A stretch of DNA of 64,000 bases, taken from Cristatella mucedo. Taxonomy: Eukaryota; Bryozoa; Phylactolaemata; Cristatellidae. The notes below the pieces were generated by a model. That model searched no databases. It saw only the letters and a program-made list of their open reading frames with translations, and was not told the DNA's origin. The stretch spans positions 2,492,501 through 2,556,500 of the forward strand of contig WPIO01000021.1 of the NCBI GenBank assembly GCA_009760855.2. The letters run 5' to 3'. The stretch's first letter is position 1, and the number at the start of each line of letters is the position of its first letter. Shown here piece by piece: positions 59,045 through 64,000 of the stretch. The position numbers and the translations under genes were made by a program.

Positions 59045-59465
59045 TTCGCCAGTGGTCTGAATTGCAGTGCAGCGTGGGTTCTCCCACTACTTCTTGGACT
59101 TGTAGTTTCACTTTTGTAGCAGCTCTGTGCTCGTACGTGTTCGTGTTTAAGATGTTACTTCACTCGCAATGTGGAGTGGTGCTTTGCTTTGCGGACTAGG
59201 CTGGCTTTACTCCTGAGATTTATGATCTTGAGATCGCTGAACATGTATTTACAAGGTCGGCCATTGCTAGACTTCTGCACCCTAATCAACGTTTGATGCG
59301 GATTGGCCAGCCTTTGTTGTATCTGGCTACGTCCGGGAAGGAACAGCTGAGCAAGCACACCCGGAGTTAAGTGGGAACGCTTTCCCAGGTGAGAGCGGCT
59401 GTGAGCCATCGCCCTATGAGGGTCACGCGAATTCATGATTGCTGAATCCTCATCGGTGGCTTCGT
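59045..59465. other. Unassigned DNA between transposon and LINE
   Basis: No right terminal repeat and no gene recognised; overlapping frames at 59008-59199 (plus) and 59155-59436 (minus) match nothing known. Confidence 0.35.
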
Positions 59466-59825
59466 GTCATAGCTTCAGACTACACATAAGAACTTTAAAA
59501 AGTTTGGAGAACTTGCTTTTAGTTCATACTCTCCCAAATTCTGGAACTCCCTACCCACGCACTTCACAATGCCCCTTGACATGACAACGTTTAAAAAACT
59601 TGAAACGATACATTTGACATTTCATGGATTTTATTTGCTCCAGCATATGTTGGGTCTTTGTTATTCGCTCTCAGTGTGGATATTCCTACTTACACTGCAC
59701 TTTCTGCTTGCGGATGTTACCACCATTGATTTGGTAAAGCTTTCTATATATCGTCTGTAAAATACCTAGAAAGAGATCAAGATCTCTGAAGGCGCAATGC
59801 GAAACTGATAATATTAACATTACTA
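59466..59825 (+). mobile_element. LINE family A 3' end, degenerate
   Basis: Reads SFGELAFSSYSPKFWNSLPT (the usual C-terminal motif, from about 59500) then MTTFKKLE. After a divergent 3' UTR comes AAATACCTAGAAAGAGATC with ATCTCTGAAGGCGCA and a weak ATT-like tail at about 59815. Confidence 0.75.
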
Positions 59826-59829
59826 TAAT

Positions 59830-60055
59830 TATCCAGACATTCTTTCTCCTGCTGCCGACTGTCCCACATCCTTTGCAGCCGTCGGGATGTTACTTTCAGG
59901 CTACTTGCTACCTAACTGTCCTCGTGACTCAGCAAGGATTTTAATTATTTCTTAAGTTCATGAGATGAAATCCTTTGGCTACCAATCCCTACCGAAATTC
60001 GCATACACTTTGAGTGGGCTATTGAAAAATCTCTAGGAGCGCTCACATATCGCAT
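59830..60055 (+). mobile_element. LINE family B 3' UTR fragment
   Basis: Matches the 3' UTR of the 31 and 46 kb copies: GCTACTTGCTACCTAACTGT, TGACTCAGCA, CATGAGATGAAATCC, GGCTACCAATCCCTACCGAA. Confidence 0.65.
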
Positions 60056-61260
60056 AGTCATTATTTCTTTGTGGATTTAAAGATAAAGACAAGTTATATA
60101 ACATTACTTGACTCGATAGGACGAGGAAAACTATAAGTATGCTAATGCTAATTGACCATTCCCAAGTCTTTTCGTAGATGATTTCAGCCAGATCTTGTAT
60201 TATTGAAACCAACTCAGTTTTAAGCAAGTTCAGAAAGGTCACGAAAAATCAACCTGAACGATGCATCAAGACTAGCCAATTCGGAAAACCACAAGTTGTA
60301 TATCTAAGCCATGTGTTGATATCCAAGAGCACGTTCAAGTCCTCGCCGAAAACTGCCTTCCCCAGTGCCCTAACTGAATCCTGACCAGCGGTGATGCCTT
60401 GCCAGTAATAAGTGCAGAGCCATACGCTTTCCAAAGTTCAATGAGGTCAGTACACCACTTAGTGGCTGTTGCAGTAGGAGACATTTTATGCAGCCTTTAA
60501 GACCTCTCAGAATGGGTTAGAACGCATTTAAAATAGTATTTGAAATGTAATTCAAGCTTATTACTGTCTGTTTCTCAAGCAGACGCTGCCCATGCAAATT
60601 TAAGAAGGTCAAGGGAAATTAAATTCGTCAGCAATGACATTGCTAATGTGTTTTTCCAATACCTACCTGTCAAAAGGAACCATAAGACTCTGTTTTTCAC
60701 GTTATAGCTCGGCCGTAGCTTGCATTACCTCACCCTTGCAGAAGATGAAGACTCGCCACTAAAAGTTCTAAAAATAGATACCATTTGAAGACAAACATTA
60801 CAATTATGACAAGGCACATGTTGCTTCTTAATTTTTCTACTAGTCGCATGTTGATCAAATCTGCTGATCTAGACTACGATGGTAACACGTGTAAAAAATT
60901 GTCATAGCTTTCGCTATGACATAAAGCCGAAGCTCGAAAGAGATTACTTCCATTCGACGTCCTAGTCATTGCTAGGCTTCCTATTGGACTCGTAGACCCT
61001 GGTAATGAAAATAGCCAGATACAGCCTATATGCCTTTAGCCAATCAGCAAATCAAGGGCGTCAATTTAGCCAAACAGCAAGCCATGGACGTCAACATCAA
61101 TCCATTCGAGGGTCACGTATTGATATGCACTCACGTGTAAACTGGTAGTGATAAATACGAACTCTAGCTGGAGGACAATAGACTTTACCCCCTTTCGCAT
61201 CTGCATGCCCATACCCAAGCTGGGGAGTATATCAGTAGAGGAAAGCTCTAAAGGCTGTGA
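60055..61260. other. Intergenic DNA
   Basis: AT-rich, no recognised gene. Confidence 0.45.
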
Positions 61261-61265
61261 AAATT

Positions 61266-63150
61266 GTAACGTTAGGTAACGTAGCTCCGTCTGTAGCTCC
61301 ACAAAGTCATTAAGACTATGTGGGTATTACGCAGGACAGCTTTGCATAGCTCACTCACAGCCTAAGCGGCTTCCGTTACGTATTAGGGAGCCAACTGACT
61401 TCGTCTCACGCAACAAGGAGAAAGTGGTAAGCATAGCAGAGTCAGGAGAGCAGTTTTGGTAGTGAGTAGCATGGAACTAGCAGCTCAGGACCGCTGACAA
61501 AAATTAGCCGTAGTCGGCAGCTGATTAGTTGTCGTTGCCTACAAATTATGGAAGAGCGTTCCACAGTCTAGGACTCACAGAGCTATAGCTGCTGTCGCCA
61601 TGGTCTTTAAGCGGAGGAATGGTACAGCTAAGTTATTGTCCACGCAGAACCTGAGGGCACGAAGAGGCTGAAAATGGTGCAGCAGTTCAGCTAGGTACTA
61701 AGGAGCCAAGCCATGGCGGGCCTTGTGGGTCAGCTTGAGACGTTTTCTCTGTATCCGTTGCTCAACTGGCCTCCATCCTAGTTCTTTCAGCAAAGGAGAC
61801 ACGTGCTCAAACTTCTGGGACTTGAAGACTAGCCTTACAGCCATATTAATAGTCAACTGCAGTGGCTCAGTTGCTTTCTCTGGTAGCCCAACTAAAAGGG
61901 AATTACAATAATCAAGCCGAGACAGAACTAAGGAACAAGTTAAATTTTTTACAACCCCACTGTGGAAGACGGCTCCTAATCTTGGTTAGGGATCGGACGT
62001 GATGGTTAGCTGTACAAGTAGTCTTCTGAATGTAGCTTCTAAAATTTAAGCAGCTATCGAAAACGACATCTAGATTTCGAGCACGTGGTGATGGTCGCAC
62101 AACAGCATCACCTATTAGAAGAGCAAAGCCTTTTAATTCAGCCACAAGCTTTGGGTGTCCAATGAACAGCAGTTCGGTTTTATCATCATTTAGTCATTTT
62201 AGTCACTATCGTCATTCAAGAAGTTTTTCGACATCCAGGATCAAATGTCGGTAATGCAAGCATTCAGTTTCTCCGTTGCTACAGCATATTCTGACGGTTT
62301 GAATGACAATCACAGCCGAGTATCGTCAGCATAAAAGTGATATCCTATTCCATGGGCCTTAATCACTCTTCCCAGAGGTTGAGTATAAATGTAGAACAGC
62401 AAGGGATCGAGTAAAGATCCTTGATGGGCGCCACATGTGACCTGTCTCGTGTGTGAGACCTAACCCTAACACGACGCGTATTGAACACGATCAGACAAGT
62501 AAGATGTAAACCATGCCAGTGTTTCGTCTGCTAGACCGATCGTTGTTCTCAATCGTGAAGGTAGAACATCATGATCAATGGTGTTGAAGGCAGCTGACAG
62601 ATCTAGCAGAGCTACCGCAGTGACATTCCCATCATCGTTACTATGTATAATAACATTGTGAACATGAAAGAGAGCAGTTTCAGTGGAGTGCTGCATCTTG
62701 AACTCTAATCGAAATGTTTCTGACATTTTGTTCTTTTTAACATGTTCAAGAAGCATCTTAGCAACAATTTTTTCAAGAATCGTTGACAAGAAAGGAAGAA
62801 GGGAAACTGTGTGATAGTTTGCAAGGACCTTTGTATCAAATCCAAGAGTATGGGTCAAACGATTGCCGATTTGAAGGACTTGGGCACGCCCCCTTTTCTC
62901 AAAGAAACATTAAAAATCTCGGTTATGGCAGAGCTAAGTTTGTCTGACAGTGAAGACCACCGAGATGATTGTATAGGGTCTTCAGGAGAGAGCTACTTTT
63001 GCTAGACCTTGTTAAGGTAGCCACAATACATGCAGAAACCTTGGAAAACCTTTTAAGGAAGGTCACAGGTTGTGATACCACAATTGCTTTAGTCGATGGG
63101 GGCTTTATGGAGGCACGATTGTGCACAATTTTTTTCAGTAAAGAAGTCTG
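61266..63150 (-). mobile_element. LINE family B (CR1-type), longest copy, reverse transcriptase to 3' UTR
   Basis: Minus strand, about 1.9 kb. From the upper end: a linker reading SSLSDKLSSAITEIFNVSLR (about 62970-62910); the fingers/palm frame 62858-62466 with NYHTVSLLPFLSTILEKIV, STETALFHV and the catalytic LLDLSAAFNTIDHDVL; the YADD box near 62320 (GYHFYADDTRL); SPRARNLDVVFDSCLNF (62090 on, frame 62145-61912); then the C-terminal part and the 3' UTR down to about 61266. Frames change several times. The endonuclease and 5' end are missing. It defines family B for the shorter fragments in the window. Confidence 0.87.
62466..62858 (-). pseudogene. Reverse transcriptase palm, family B
   Basis: 130 open codons carrying reverse transcriptase blocks: NYHTVSLLPFLS, the FRLEFKMQHSTETAL region and the first catalytic aspartate in LLDLSAAFNTIDHD. 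The chain is cut off by a stop after SYLSDRVQYASC; the following YADD box lies in the same LINE near 62320 in a shifted frame. Confidence 0.85.
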
Positions 63151-64000
63151 AAAACTTTTCGGCTGAGCTGTTAATATAGCTAGTGTGATCCTGCAGCATC
63201 TTAATCTTGTGTAAAAACCTTAAAATGCACTTTGAGCGTGGTAGTAATACTTTAGGACAGAGTTAATCTTATTGCTAGGCTATGCAGATTGTAAAGCTAA
63301 GTGAATATTTTATAAACTGTAGTCTCGACAGCTTGGCTAAAATCGAGCATTTATATAAACTAATGTTCAACAATATGACGTTAGATTTAGAAATTTTTCC
63401 AGGTGGAGATTTTGTATGTAATCTAACTACTACTTTGAATTCTGCCTTTTGGGTCAGTGCAGGAAATGTAATACAGTAACTGCACTAGTGCAGTTTCAAT
63501 AATTACTGTACATTGCCTCTATGTGTCCAGCTACATATACATTTCCACGCCCTCAGTATCTCCCTCAATAGATTGACAGTCCTATTTACCAAAGACCCTA
63601 GCTAACCCAAGTTTATTGATCTTTATAAGACAAAGAAACTCATTTCCAGGTTTTTTATCGAAAAGACTCGGGAGCTAGTTAGGCGGTGGTAGCACGTAAG
63701 AACGGTGCCATAGAAATGTCTGTGAAATGACAGGTCTTTGAAGCCTACCCTTAACAAACATAAGTTTTCAAATGAATGTCCGCAGCCTTTTGAAGAGAGT
63801 TAATGATTTTTCGAGATTCTCGGTTTTTCCGCATCAGATAGATATTATGTCTGTAGTGTTGTAGCAATAAGTAGAGGGTACAATCCTAATATGCCAAATA
63901 GACAATACAGTAGCCATTTGGACCAGACAGTATGCTAGACACACCTCGGTCAACACGGTGAGCTTATACGAGCACACAGTGTAGCGTGGAGTAAAAGAAT
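63150..64000. other. Intergenic DNA at the window edge
   Basis: No recognised gene; the frame 63282-63479 has no family resemblance. Confidence 0.4.

Larger units (their letters stand above)
56938..59045 (+). mobile_element. Degenerate pogo/Tigger-type DNA transposon
   Basis: The left end begins after a TA with TAGCTGACTCCGCATATAAG, and GGATATATAAGTACTCCGCT follows, wording typical of Tigger terminal repeats. A transposase relic lies at 58000-58980. Between them is GC-rich sequence including a tRNA-like piece (57335-57405). No right terminal repeat was found before the LINE at 59.5 kb, so the right end is uncertain or lost. Confidence 0.7.

Noticed and set aside
1-64000. CRISPR arrays, phage-type or operon-like systems
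   Set aside because: No regularly spaced direct repeats, no ribosome-binding-site-led gene clusters; everything recognised is of eukaryotic type.

Overview
This looks like nuclear DNA from an invertebrate animal. The evidence is two intact, intronless rhodopsin-type (7TM) receptor genes with diverged signature motifs, many decayed CR1/L2-type LINE copies ending in ATT microsatellites, tRNA-derived SINEs, a Ty3/Gypsy-type LTR element and a pogo/Tigger-type transposon. The exact lineage cannot be read from the sequence; the LINE tails are of a kind common in marine invertebrates. The window is gene-poor. No rRNA, functional tRNA, CRISPR array or bacterial-type operon was seen.

Layout: 1-5.9 kb is unique-looking intergenic DNA with simple repeats. 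5.9-8.3 kb is a GC/CpG-rich island with a small YDYDS-coding minisatellite and no recognised gene. 8.3-13.8 kb shows no gene. 13.8-18.8 kb is a cluster of LINE family A fragments in both orientations. 18.9-23.6 kb is receptor unit I with an intact receptor at 19.9-20.9 kb. 24.4-33.5 kb holds LINE A and B fragments, including the only visible 5' UTR plus endonuclease part. 34.3-37.6 kb is a SINE and receptor unit II, whose receptor is a pseudogene. 37.8-40.2 kb is a SINE/LINE cluster. 42.2-45.9 kb is a broken Ty3/Gypsy-type element with its 3' LTR. 46.9-56.8 kb is receptor unit III: an intact receptor, a long duplicated flank interrupted by LINEs, and an extra receptor-less copy of the flank. 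56.9-59.0 kb is a degenerate Tigger-type transposon. 59.4-63.2 kb is LINE again.

Two things stand out. First, a low-copy segmental duplication has carried one 7TM gene and several kilobases of flank into three places, leaving two open genes and one dead one; the whole family lacks DRY and the intact members lack NPxxY. Second, the tRNA-derived SINEs carry the same 3' tail and stem-loop as LINE family A, which is the signature of a SINE mobilised by a LINE partner. No wholly new molecular system could be demonstrated.
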